From Hyphomicrobiales bacterium (lineage in GTDB: Bacteria; Pseudomonadota; Alphaproteobacteria; Rhizobiales; Xanthobacteraceae), in the NCBI GenBank assembly GCA_017305715.1, contig JAFKKG010000025.1, positions 1 to 64,000 of the forward strand: a DNA stretch of 64,000 nt. Reading direction: 5' to 3'. Below, in pieces: positions 36,580 through 45,477 of this stretch. The notes beneath the pieces were generated by a model. It saw nothing but the letters and a program-made list of their open reading frames with translations, was not told where the DNA came from and searched no databases. The position numbers and the translations under genes are program-made. The first letter of the stretch is position 1. The number at the start of each line of letters is the position of its first letter.

Positions 36580-37584
36580 ATGACACTTGCATCGCGTTCA
36601 AACGAGCCGTCGTTGGCGACGCCGACCCGCGACATCCGTAGGGATTGGACGAAGGAAGAAGCCTTGGCTCTCTACACGGCTCCCTTTAATAATCTGCTAT
36701 TTCAGGCGCAGAAGGTCCATCGCAAACATTTCGATCCCAACAAGGTGCAGCTCAGCCAGCTTCTCAGCATCAAGACCGGTGGTTGTCCAGAGGATTGCGG
36801 CTATTGCAGCCAGTCGACCCATCATGATTCGGGCCTCAAGGCTTCCAGGCTGATGGAGGTGGAACGCGTCGTCGCCGAAGCGCGCAAGGCCCGCGACGCC
36901 GGCGCGACCCGGTATTGCATGGGCGCCGCATGGCGCAGCCCCAAGGATCGTGATATGGACGCCGTCGTCGCCATGGTCGAAGGTGTCAAGGCACTTGGCA
37001 TGGAGACCTGCATGACGCTCGGCATGCTCGATAGCGAGCAGGCCGTGCGCCTGGGGAGAGCCGGTCTGGATTATTACAACCACAACATCGATACGTCCGA
37101 ACGCTACTACGGCAAGGTCATCTCCACGCACAGTTTTGCCGACCGTCTGGAAACGCTGGCCCATGTCCGGCAATCCGGTATCAAAGTTTGTTGCGGCGGC
37201 ATCGTCGGCATGGGTGAAGCTGCGATCGACCGCGTCGATATGTTGGTGACGCTGGCCAACTTGCCGGAGCATCCGGAAAGCGTGCCGATCAACATGCTTA
37301 TCCCGATAGAGGGCACGCCGCTGGCAAAGGTCGATCCGATCGATCCGATCGCGTTCGTCCGCACGATCGCGCTCGCGCGCATGATGATGCCGAAATCCTA
37401 TGTCCGCCTTTCGGCGGGCCGCACCGCCATGACCGATGAGATGCAGGCCTTGTGTTTCTTCGCCGGCGCCAATTCGATCTTCGTCGGCGACACGCTGCTG
37501 ACGGCCGACAATCCCGGCGAAGACCACGATGCGCGGCTGTTTCGTCGGCTCGGCATCCAGGCGATGGAGCATGGCGAGCCATAA
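36580..37584 (+). CDS. Biotin synthase (BioB)
   Basis: A radical-SAM enzyme that inserts sulfur into dethiobiotin. The 334-residue sequence holds the SAM-cluster motif CPEDCGYC at residues of the loop after LLSIKTGG. It also has [49 protein letters not shown] and RLSAGRTAM (the Arg that ligates the second cluster). The ATG at 36580 follows GGAGGG closely; the in-frame extension to 36478 lies in IS5-flanking DNA. It appears intact, but the other bio genes are not in the window. It has no obvious operon partner. Confidence 0.93.
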   Translation: MTLASRSNEPSLATPTRDIRRDWTKEEALALYTAPFNNLLFQAQKVHRKHFDPNKVQLSQLLSIKTGGCPEDCGYCSQSTHHDSGLKASRLMEVERVVAEARKARDAGATRYCMGAAWRSPKDRDMDAVVAMVEGVKALGMETCMTLGMLDSEQAVRLGRAGLDYYNHNIDTSERYYGKVISTHSFADRLETLAHVRQSGIKVCCGGIVGMGEAAIDRVDMLVTLANLPEHPESVPINMLIPIEGTPLAKVDPIDPIAFVRTIALARMMMPKSYVRLSAGRTAMTDEMQALCFFAGANSIFVGDTLLTADNPGEDHDARLFRRLGIQAMEHGEP

Positions 37585-38408
37585 GGGGGCGAGCGAAGTA
37601 CCCCGACACGGATCGCGAGAAATTGCTTCATAATCCTGGGGTCGGGAGTTCGCGTCCCTTTCCTGACTCGAATCCCCTCAGCTGACAAGGAACTCGTTTA
37701 CTAGGGCGCCAGTTTGCGAGTCTTTAAGACACCCTACAGTCGCTCTCGCGAGGCGGCGCGAGTCATTCTGACAAACGGTGGATCTTAGGTCTGAGCCGGC
37801 AAGCACACCGCGCGTCCAAAGACGCGCGCTTCTAAGGCAAACAAACCATGGCGGCAGCGAGCGCCGTTCTCCTTAAGAATGCCGCAACGAAATCGCAACG
37901 ATTTGGGTGATATGACCGTGAACAAAACGTGGCGGGAACACCTGCCACGATAAGAAAAATCAACAACTTAGAAGACACCCACTGCGTTCGGGACGCAGGG
38001 GCCGTCCGCAGCAAACGGCCACGATCAGCGACGTCGGTATCGGCGGTTGCGAGCCCCTGCAATAGAGCTGAGATGCTAGACGCCCGTCGAGCCATGGGTT
38101 CCGTCAGGACTGTGAACTTGAAATGACATCCGCGTTCGGTCGTGAGCTGATGCGGTCGACTTGAAAGCGGACCCGGATTAAGGATTCTAAAGTTCTGATC
38201 CTTTCCATCTTGGATGTCGCTCGATGGTGTCGTTGTAGGACGCCAGATCAGGAGCGAATCAGAGGGAGTCCAAACCGACACCAGCACCAATCGGGCAGGG
38301 GGTCCGAGTCGGTGAATCAGGAGTTAACTTTCCAGCAAATTTCGCTGCTCGGCGACTTCGCGACTCAGTCTATGACGTCTTCGTCGCACGAAAAGTGGGT
38401 GCACACAG
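37585..38408. other. Gene-poor stretch downstream of bioB
   Basis: About 820 bp with no credible gene. A tRNA-like 3-prime segment lies at about 37620-37655 (TTCATAATCC, then GGTCGGGAGTTCGCGTCCC). A perfect hairpin CGCGCGTC-CAAA-GACGCGCG lies at 37809-37828, which may be a weak terminator though no T run follows. A 37-codon frame at 38311-38425 (VNQELTFQQISLLG) overlaps the next small frame and is unsupported. Confidence 0.45.
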
Positions 38409-38552
38409 ATGCCAAATTCAAATGATGTCGCAAGCAACGAGATGCTTTGGAAGCGCGTCCTGTCCCTGCTCGTCGTAGGTGCCAGCGCGTTGGGTGGAAG
38501 CGCAGTGTTGCTGATACAGGCGTTGCCACCAATACTTCACGGATTTCCATAG
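38409..38552 (+). CDS. Possible small membrane protein (47 residues)
   Basis: ATG 38409 opens a 47-codon frame, MPNSNDVASNEMLWKRV, followed by a hydrophobic stretch LSLLVVGASALGGSAVLLIQAL that could cross the membrane once. There is no strong ribosome site, and I do not recognise a family. It lies in a gene-poor region and may be a chance frame. Confidence 0.25.
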   Translation: MPNSNDVASNEMLWKRVLSLLVVGASALGGSAVLLIQALPPILHGFP

Positions 38553-38610
38553 AGCCGGAGACGGGTCTTGAGTGGCACACGAGCCAAGTTGAGCGGCAAA
38601 GGAGTGTCCA

Positions 38611-38700
38611 ATGAAACGTCCAACAAAACGTCCAACAACGAAAATTGCCCGGAGTCCTAAGGCATTGGTATTGCTCGAAAAAATTGCAAGAAAAATTTAA
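38611..38700 (+). CDS. Possible short basic peptide (29 residues)
   Basis: An AAAGGAG ribosome site (38598-38604) lies 6 bp before ATG 38611. The frame encodes MKRPTKRPTTKIARSPKALV and nine more residues, very rich in Lys and Arg. The start sits in three near-copies of a 12-bp unit, GTCCAACAAAAC (38605-38639), which produces the repeated KRPT. No family is recognised. The good ribosome site is the only positive evidence. Confidence 0.3.
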   Translation: MKRPTKRPTTKIARSPKALVLLEKIARKI

Positions 38701-39091
38701 GTCGAAGCGCTTCACCCGCTCCAGCCTTTTCAATAGCTTGGCTGCGAATTTCAAACGTCCGCTCCGACGCCATTCCGGCAATTTTGGCATGTCACGGCTG
38801 GAGGCGGATGAAAATCCGCGAGGATTTTCCGAGCCTGCTTTCGATCGTTTTTTATTCGCTGGATTGAAAGCAAGCACCCTCCAGCGGGCAGCGAAAGCGC
38901 TGCCCGCGCTGTCTCGCGATACGCGGGATTACGTCTGGGCGGCGGCGTTTGAAAGTCCCGGGATTCATGACCGGTACGATTTCAGTCTCGGCGTTGAGAT
39001 TCAAAAAGAACGGTTCAACGAGGTTGCAACCCAATGCTGGCATATTGCCAGGCGGTTTGTATGCTCCACGGAGCTGGCTTGCGTTCTGCCG

Positions 39092-39559
39092 TTATTGCGG
39101 CTTCGGCTGCACGTGGTGCGACACCATCAGCCAACGGCCATCAAGTTTTTCATAGACATTCGTTACGAGGGAATCGATCTTGACCTCGTTGCCGTCCTTA
39201 AATTTCGCCGATCCGCTCTCCTGCGCCATCTCCCACGCCAGATTGCCATTCACGTGAATATGGGCATCTGACACAGCGACTTTTCTCTCTGCGGTAATGT
39301 TATTGAGCTCCTCCCACATCTTCTTGAGAGGCTCCCAACCAACAATGATCGATTTGCTGCGTGGGCCGACATACGTGACGTAAGGCGTGTGCGCCCACAC
39401 TTTTTCCATGGCCGCGCCGTTGTCGGCCACGGCAAGGGCTGCGTAGTAGGCCCGGCTTGCCGCTTTCACTCCGTCCACGTCTGCTTGCTGGGCGAAGGCG
39501 TTAACCGGCAACAAGGCCGCGCTGATGGCTGAAAGCAAGAGTGCAGTACGTCGATTCAT
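39092..39559 (-). CDS. Exported SnoaL/NTF2-like protein
   Basis: A protein of about 155 residues. MNRRTALLLSAISAALLPVNAFAQ is a clear signal peptide with an AFA cleavage site. The mature part (ADVDGVKAASRAYYAALAVAD, WEPLKKMWEELN, VNGNLAWEMAQESGSAKFKDG, VTNVYEKLDGRWLMVSHHVQ) has the cone-shaped SnoaL/DUF4440-type fold pattern. The preferred start, 39559, follows GGAGG; an upstream in-frame ATG at 39610 would bury the signal. Such proteins have varied or unknown roles, and the function is not assignable. Confidence 0.8.
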   Translation of the reverse strand: MNRRTALLLSAISAALLPVNAFAQQADVDGVKAASRAYYAALAVADNGAAMEKVWAHTPYVTYVGPRSKSIIVGWEPLKKMWEELNNITAERKVAVSDAHIHVNGNLAWEMAQESGSAKFKDGNEVKIDSLVTNVYEKLDGRWLMVSHHVQPKPQ

Positions 39560-39639
39560 TATATCCTCCGTGATGTAAAAGGGGACCGGGCGCTTGCTAA
39601 CGTTACGCATGGGACAATGATTAAGATGCAGCCGTCGGG

Positions 39640-39920
39640 GTGAATTGCAACACGCGCAATATCGACTCCAACGTCGTCGAACGCGCGATCCGGCGGATCG
39701 CTCTGAACCGCAAAAACGCGCTCTTCGCGGGCGCCGACGGCGGCGGCGAGCATTGGACCGTCATCGCCTCGTTGATCGAGACAAACTCACGGGCATCGAA
39801 CCACACGCCTACCGCGCCGACGTCATCCAAAGATCGTCAACGCTCACCCGAACAGCCAAGTCGACGATCTGGTGCCATGCGCCTATCTCGTTGCCCCGGC
39901 GCTCAGGGACGTGGCCTGAG
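39640..39920 (+). pseudogene. IS66-family transposase, C-terminal remnant
   Basis: Three successive frames encode NIDSNVVERAIRRIALNRKNALFAGADGGGEHWTVIASLIE, then KLTGIEPHAYRADV, then KIVNAHPNSQVDDLVPCAY. Together they are the classical C-terminal block of an IS66 transposase. At least two indels separate the pieces, and the rest of the element is gone. Confidence 0.8.
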
Positions 39921-39969
39921 AACGACGCTTACGTTAAATAGCGATCCGGGTAAGCCTTCTGCGAAGCGA

Positions 39970-40512
39970 TCAGACCGCGGCTGGCGCGGCGTTCTGATTG
40001 CGCCGCCGGCGATGGGCAACAAAGCCCAGACCGCAGAAGCCCAGAATCATCATGGCCCATGTGGAAGGCTCAGGAACTGCCGCAACGAGAGGAACGTCCC
40101 GAGTCACGGAACCTGAAATAATGTTTGCGAGCAGGACACCAGTGTCTAATTGGCGAAGGGAGCTGTATTCGACAATTGGACTACCCGTGAAACCAACCAG
40201 TGTCCCAAAAGGCTGGTCAGGCGTATTCAACACAAGTGCAAGCTGAAGGGCAGCAGGGCCTGTAAGCAGCATCGTGTTTTGGTAAATACTCCCGAAATCG
40301 TGGACGATCTGGAAGTGGTCGCTACCTCTGAGTACAATGTCTGCGGCCGTGACAATTCCAGTCGTGACATCGATCGACAGCGTGCCGGTGAAGCTGCCAC
40401 CCCCGTTGTCCAGTATGCCGTTGGCATGAAACCCAACGATTTCCGCCCGGGCGGTACCTAAGGTCGCAACTACGGCTCCTGCCATAATCAGGGTGCGCAA
40501 GCCTGCATTCAT
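39970..40512 (-). CDS. PEP-CTERM sorting domain protein
   Basis: A 180-residue secreted protein. The signal peptide [23 protein letters not shown] is followed by a low-complexity, Thr/Gly-rich beta-type domain and a C-terminal sorting tail: [26 protein letters not shown] (PEP motif, hydrophobic span, arginine cluster). Such tails are cut by exosortase-type enzymes and occur on surface or extracellular-matrix proteins. AAAGGA precedes the ATG. No exosortase is encoded in the window. The second PEP-CTERM protein, at 48021, has the same [13 protein letters not shown] tail. Confidence 0.85.
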   Translation of the reverse strand: MNAGLRTLIMAGAVVATLGTARAEIVGFHANGILDNGGGSFTGTLSIDVTTGIVTAADIVLRGSDHFQIVHDFGSIYQNTMLLTGPAALQLALVLNTPDQPFGTLVGFTGSPIVEYSSLRQLDTGVLLANIISGSVTRDVPLVAAVPEPSTWAMMILGFCGLGFVAHRRRRNQNAAPAAV

Positions 40513-40908
40513 GGTGTCAAATCCTTTTATTCACAATTGTTAAATCTTGTCCAAAGGTCGCGGCGCCTGCCGTTCTGCTGACTCAGCGCCAGCGCAAACA
40601 CGCTAGCCGCTTGCTGCTTACTCATGTTGGCAAACTTTGCGCATATCGCGCCTGCAACATGCGGCAGTTCTTGGCGCTAGCAACTTGCGCTCGCTCAGGT
40701 GACAGCGCTTCTGGCCACCCGCACTCGGCCGGTAAGCATCCGCGCAAGGCCGCGGGGGGCAGTCGGAAACCGACGCCGCGAGGTCAAGCGGCGTGGTCAA
40801 CCCAGAGTATGCGGTGTCCCGCGGTCAGACGCCGGAATCCTACGCCTGCATGGGTGAGTTGCGACAAGCGAAATACAGCGATGACGCTCGGCCTCGAACA
40901 GAGCGTTG
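40513..40908. other. Intergenic stretch between two minus-strand genes
   Basis: About 400 bp without a recognised gene. It must contain the promoter of the PEP-CTERM gene. Frames on either strand lack family similarity. Confidence 0.35.
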
Positions 40909-41214
40909 CTAGAGAATCCCAAGAGCGGCCGCGTTATCACGGTCGATTTGCTTTTGGCGGATGGTCGCCAGCTCTCTGCTGCACGCGGCGAAGGCCGCAC
41001 TATCCGAGCGCATTCCGAACATCTCGCAGGAATGGCGATCCTCATCTGCAATAGCGCGCTCACGCTGTTCCTGGGAGGCTATCCTCGTGGCAGGCCCGGA
41101 GATGAAAAGCGCGTACAGGCCACAGGCGGCAAGTGCAGCAAGGAGCAGCGCGTATCCGAGCGCGGGGAGCGGGAAGCGCTCGGGACTGTGAGTATTGGTG
41201 TTGGCTTCGGCCAT
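40909..41214 (-). CDS. Small membrane-anchored protein of unknown function
   Basis: A 101-residue protein with one N-terminal membrane segment (LPALGYALLLAALAACGLYALFI) and a hydrophilic remainder that contains two cysteines (SCEMFGM and AACSREL). The layout, with a short anchor and a charged tail carrying paired cysteines and an RQKQIDRDNAAALGIL end, is like small conserved hypothetical proteins of Bradyrhizobiaceae. It lies just downstream of the TonB-dependent receptor on the same strand. No function can be given. Confidence 0.55.
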   Translation of the reverse strand: MAEANTNTHSPERFPLPALGYALLLAALAACGLYALFISGPATRIASQEQRERAIADEDRHSCEMFGMRSDSAAFAACSRELATIRQKQIDRDNAAALGIL

Positions 41215-41469
41215 AAAAATCTCTCTCGAGCAATAAGAAACCGGAAAAGGGATGCTGTTCGCGAGCAGGCAGCCTCCAGTGAGAGAGCAAAATAGCCCCG
41301 GAGAGCGACGAGCGTTCGGAAAACTTTGCGCGTATCTCGTCTCGCCCGACCAGGGCGACCGGCGGAATCAATCGGATCCGTCGCCAGCCGCCATGGTTGC
41401 AAGGCTCACCAGAACCGGACACACCTGCTCTGCGGACGCCGACTTCACGCTTTACCCCCGACGACCCGA

Positions 41470-43806
41470 TCAGTATCTCAGCTTCCCGAAAGCCAGCACG
41501 GTGCGTCCGTCGGCCGGCATGATGTATCCGGAGCCGCTCGCGTACGGCACGAAGTAGTGGCGATCGGCGAGATTTTTTCCGGTCACACCCAGGCTCCAGC
41601 GATCCGTCTCGTAGGCGACCTTGCCGTCGAACGTGAGATACGCCGGTGTGAAATAGATGTTGTTGAGTGCCACCGCTTGCGCGGAGGCCGCGTAGAGGCC
41701 GGCGCCGATCGCGATATTCTGCAACGATCCTTCCTGGAACTTGTAGTTTACCCAGAACCGGCCCGAGTCCCGTGGCACGCGTTCGAGCACGTTGCCGGAC
41801 GCAAAGAGCTGATCCTGAGTCACAATAGCCTTTACATGCGCATAGCTGGCAAGGATCGAAAGGCCCGCCAACGGCTGCCAGGTCATATCTGCATCGAACC
41901 CTTCTGAACGCTGCTCGCCGACCTGCGTGGCGAGGAAGATGCTCCCCGGCAGCAGGTTCATGACATTGCGCCGTGTGGTGGTGAACCATGCGAAGGTGCC
42001 GGCAAAGCCTGACGGCAGCGCGAGCTTCAACCCGGCCTCGGTCTGCTCCGCCTCCTCAGGCTTCGGGGCGCCGGCGCCACTGAAGAATGGGACACCGCGG
42101 TAGCCCTGCGAATAATCCGCAAAAGCCGACACGCCTTTCACGAGATCGACGACCGCACCGAACCGTGGCAGCGCCTTCCAGGCATTGGTGACGAAATCGC
42201 TGCCGGCCACTGTGTCGGTGCCGTGGATATAGACGTTGGCGAGACGCACGCCCGCGAGCAAATGCAGCCGCTCGTGGATTTCCGACTGCCACTGCGCCGT
42301 CATCCCGCTGTTGATGTAGAGGTTGTTGGAGTTGAACGCGCTCACGGTCGGCGTCGTGTAGACCGGAAACGCCGGATTGGCGAAGTCGACGAGGCCGGCG
42401 AAGCCGAGATCGTCGCGGATCTTGTCGGCCACACGATCGCTGTCCGCCCCGAACAGAACCGTGTTCCTGGTCGGCCCAACCGCGAATTTGGCAACCAGGT
42501 TGGCATTCGAAGCGATCTCGCGCGTATCCACCGGCAGATGGAAACTGAGAAACGGGAACGTCGAGCCGAACAGCGGCGTATCGGTGCCGAGGAAATGTCC
42601 GAATTGGTCCAGCCGCATCTCGCTCACGCGCGTCGTCGCGTTCATCGACCAGACCGTGTTGAATTCGTGATCGAGCCGCGCTGTCACGCCGTTGTAGATG
42701 GTCCAGCTCCGGCCCAGATCAGGTCGGTCGGGAAACAGCGTCGGCGGAATGGTGAACAGGGATCGGTCAACCGTGCCGGCGCCGGGCAACCCGGTGTAAT
42801 TCTGGAACGCGCGCGACGAAAAGCTGCCCTGGATCGTGAGGCGCGTGCCGTCATTGTTGTTGAGGAGGAGCGTTGGATTGAGCGCGTAGCGGCGGTGCTC
42901 GATTACATCGACGAAGTCGCCGGACTTCTCGAATTCGCCAGTCATGCGGAATAGCGCGGTGCCGCCGCTCGCGAGCGGCTGGTTCACGTCGAACCAGGTG
43001 TTACCCAGCCGGTACCCGCCCGCCGTGAAGCCGATCTCGGCGAACCGGTTCTCGGTCGGCAGCTTCGAGACGGTGTTGATGATGCCGCCGACCGGGCCGA
43101 TGCCGCCCTGGTAGAGGATGCCGGCCGGACCTTTCAATACCTCGATCCGCTCGGTGTTGCGGAGCGAGGTGTTGTCACCGCCGTCATAATAGTTCGGCAG
43201 GCCATCGACATAGCGGTCCGCCGGAAAGCCGCGCACCTTGTAGGCATAGCCGATGAAGGTGTTGCCCGACATCGGCGTCACGGCCGAGATGTTGCGTAGC
43301 GCATCCCCCTGCGCGAGCGGTTGTTGATCGTCAAGCACGGCGCGCGGCACCACCACAACCGCCTGGGGAATGCGCTCGATCGGTGTGTCGGTTTTGGTCG
43401 CCGAGCCAGATGTGAGCGCGCGGTAGCCGCTCACCGGCCCGGCGGTAGTTTGTGTCACGGGTGGTCCGCCATTCAGCGCCACACCATCGGGCGGCGCCAG
43501 CGCGTTGGTGAGTTTCGGCATGGGTGCGGCTGGCCTCACCGCAACCGCCGGCTTCGCGGGCTTGGGTTGAGCGATGCGCTTACGCTTGGAGTAGATTGTC
43601 ACCGGCGGCAGCCGCGCAGTTGGTTCGGGGCTGCCACCTGAACGAGGTGTGCTAGCGGCAGGCACGTCAAGTGCCCGGGTTGGCCCGGTCTGTCCGAATG
43701 CAACAATTGCGGCGAGCGCCAGGCGGCGCGCCAAACCAAAGGTAAAGCGCGCACCACACTGATCCAGCACGGCCTGAAAGCCGCCCGAACTCAAGCCTTT
43801 ACCCAT
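41470..43806 (-). CDS. TonB-dependent siderophore receptor
   Basis: A 778-residue outer-membrane receptor. After a basic N-terminus with a signal-like segment (RRLALAAIVAFGQTGPTRAL) there is a Pro-rich linker. The plug domain is next (TDTPIERIPQAVVVVPRAVL, then YKVRGFPADRYVDGLP, then RIEVLKGPAGILYQGGIGPVGGIINTVSK). The 22-strand barrel ends in VLAFGKLRY with an aromatic last residue. Length and plug match ferric-siderophore receptors of the FhuA/FecA type. There is no N-terminal signalling domain. A regulator gene upstream and a small membrane protein downstream are on the same strand. The siderophore cannot be named. Confidence 0.9.
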   Translation of the reverse strand: MGKGLSSGGFQAVLDQCGARFTFGLARRLALAAIVAFGQTGPTRALDVPAASTPRSGGSPEPTARLPPVTIYSKRKRIAQPKPAKPAVAVRPAAPMPKLTNALAPPDGVALNGGPPVTQTTAGPVSGYRALTSGSATKTDTPIERIPQAVVVVPRAVLDDQQPLAQGDALRNISAVTPMSGNTFIGYAYKVRGFPADRYVDGLPNYYDGGDNTSLRNTERIEVLKGPAGILYQGGIGPVGGIINTVSKLPTENRFAEIGFTAGGYRLGNTWFDVNQPLASGGTALFRMTGEFEKSGDFVDVIEHRRYALNPTLLLNNNDGTRLTIQGSFSSRAFQNYTGLPGAGTVDRSLFTIPPTLFPDRPDLGRSWTIYNGVTARLDHEFNTVWSMNATTRVSEMRLDQFGHFLGTDTPLFGSTFPFLSFHLPVDTREIASNANLVAKFAVGPTRNTVLFGADSDRVADKIRDDLGFAGLVDFANPAFPVYTTPTVSAFNSNNLYINSGMTAQWQSEIHERLHLLAGVRLANVYIHGTDTVAGSDFVTNAWKALPRFGAVVDLVKGVSAFADYSQGYRGVPFFSGAGAPKPEEAEQTEAGLKLALPSGFAGTFAWFTTTRRNVMNLLPGSIFLATQVGEQRSEGFDADMTWQPLAGLSILASYAHVKAIVTQDQLFASGNVLERVPRDSGRFWVNYKFQEGSLQNIAIGAGLYAASAQAVALNNIYFTPAYLTFDGKVAYETDRWSLGVTGKNLADRHYFVPYASGSGYIMPADGRTVLAFGKLRY

Positions 43807-43920
43807 CAGGCCGCCCCAGCCGCCGATCCAGACCAGGATCAGATCCCCGATGGGAACCCTATGGGATTAAGGCGAGCTGAGCAAATCCAAGCCCCAGATT
43901 TTCAGCTCCGCGGCAGCGCC

Positions 43921-44865
43921 CTAGTGACTAGCAGTCATCGTGCGATCAAGCAGTGCAGTCGCGGCATTATCGGTGGATGCCTTCGTCCACTGGCGCATCG
44001 CGACGAGGTTGACGGCGTCGTGAAGATACATCCCTACAGCGAGGCCGCGGTCGTAGCTGGCCCAGAAGCGCGGCAGGATCACGATGCTATGGCCGCCGCG
44101 TCCGGTGATCCTGACCAGTCCCGCCGCCTCCGCATTGGCCATCAAGTTGCGGACATGGGTTCGGGAGACGCCGAAACGATCGGCGGCTTCGATGTAGGGT
44201 ACCGCAGCGTTCGGATCGGCAGCATCCATGGCAGCCTTCAGCACCGCATTCTGGATGAGCGGTCCCGCTGCGTGCGTGAAAAACAGCAGAGTGTCCGGGA
44301 GCGTCATCATCAGCCGGGCTGCCACGGGATTGAATGGGAAGCATGTGCCGCAGTGCAGGACATGAAATGCGCGATTGCGCGACAACACCGGGCTGTAATC
44401 ATGATCGGGGAAAAGCATCGCAAGCGGGATGTAGTGCGTTGCGAGCCACTCCGTGTGATGCGTGCGCAGCTTGTGCGTGGACGCAAGCAGCCGGACGCGC
44501 CCGTCACCGGGGGCTCGACGCTGCTCCAGAAATCCAACCTCGCGCAATCGCGATACGAGATGATCCACTTGCCGGCCGCTCGCAAATCCGAACATGGCCA
44601 GCTGCTGCTTGAGAGCAGCCACTGTGAACCAGGTCTCACGTCGCGACGGATCTTGCGCTGCCTCGAGCACCGCCACGCAGAGAAAGACGAGGAATCGACC
44701 TGCCTCGAGCAGCAGGCGAACCAAAAACGGATCGCCTTCGTACAGATGGACGAAGCTTTCAAGATAGGCGCGCCGCGCTTCAGGCAGGCGGGGATGGTTC
44801 AATATCTCGTCGAATGTCAGCCGCAACCGGCCACCGACAAGGCGCTCAAGTTCGTCCCGTTCCAC
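43921..44865 (-). CDS. Winged-helix regulator-like protein next to the TonB receptor
   Basis: A 314-residue protein with two helix-turn-helix-like segments. One is near residues 85-130 (AALKQQLAMFGFASGRQVDHLVSRLREVGFLEQRRAPGDGR, MarR-like). The other is near residues 230-270 (YIEAADRFGVSRTHVRNLMANAEAAGLVRITGRGG). It starts with GTG after GAGGGG. It lies upstream of the siderophore receptor on the same strand with about 115 bp between, so it may regulate it. I do not recognise a named family; the two-HTH reading is from sequence pattern only. Confidence 0.6.
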   Translation of the reverse strand: MERDELERLVGGRLRLTFDEILNHPRLPEARRAYLESFVHLYEGDPFLVRLLLEAGRFLVFLCVAVLEAAQDPSRRETWFTVAALKQQLAMFGFASGRQVDHLVSRLREVGFLEQRRAPGDGRVRLLASTHKLRTHHTEWLATHYIPLAMLFPDHDYSPVLSRNRAFHVLHCGTCFPFNPVAARLMMTLPDTLLFFTHAAGPLIQNAVLKAAMDAADPNAAVPYIEAADRFGVSRTHVRNLMANAEAAGLVRITGRGGHSIVILPRFWASYDRGLAVGMYLHDAVNLVAMRQWTKASTDNAATALLDRTMTASH

Positions 44866-45038
44866 GGCTGCCCCTCAGCTTGCCCCTTGAGAACCTATTA
44901 GCCCGCAGCAATCTGCGCAATGTTTTCTGTCAATATTCCGCGAACGCTGCGCAAGGTAGGCGCGAATGGCTGCCCGATCGCCTCTCTATGGCGCGCGAGA
45001 AGTCTTCATAGGCTTGAATCGCGCTCTTCACGCCAACT

Positions 45039-45330
45039 TCACTTGATTGAAATTGGGAGGCGGGCGATTTTCCCGTAGACTTGGCTAAAGCTTTCCTGTC
45101 CGTCCGTTCCGGCTATCTCTCGTTGCCGTTCGCTATAGATGAACGTTTTCAAGCGCGGCGACAGAAGGTCGTTTAGTTGCGCAGCTACGCCTTCGTCGAG
45201 GGCGCAAAAACTGAAAGCAACGTCGTATTCAAATTCCTCGGCCAATCGTCCCAATCCTTGGATCCGATCTTTGCCAAAGGATGCTGGTAGCGGCCGACGG
45301 TAACCATCGAGAATTGTCCCTTGTACCCAG
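45039..45330 (-). pseudogene. TIR-domain protein fragment
   Basis: The minus strand encodes RIQGLGRLAEEFEYDVAFSF, then CALDEGVAAQLNDLLSPRLKTFIYSERQREIAGTDGQESFSQVYG, which has the beta-strand, helix and FIYSERQ pattern of the first half of a bacterial TIR domain. After FSQVYG the frame goes directly to a stop (KIARLPISIK), so the second half of the domain is lost. No start codon with a ribosome site is obvious. Bacterial TIR proteins are often NAD-degrading defence effectors; this copy is broken. Confidence 0.5.
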
Positions 45331-45477
45331 ATTTCCGGGGCGCTCCTGGGGCGCAAAATTCCGGTAGGGTGTGTTTCGGGGTGGTTTTCAGTGCCGTGGG
45401 AGAAACGGTGACGTTGCTGAAATCGTGAACATTTGGCTGGATTGGGGGTTCGATTCCTTTCACCCCTCCGACAAAGT

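Noticed and set aside
38645-39271. Open frame of 208 codons on the plus strand (MPGVLRHWYCSKK)
   Set aside because: It overlaps in antisense the well-supported exported SnoaL-like gene, has no ribosome site and no family pattern.
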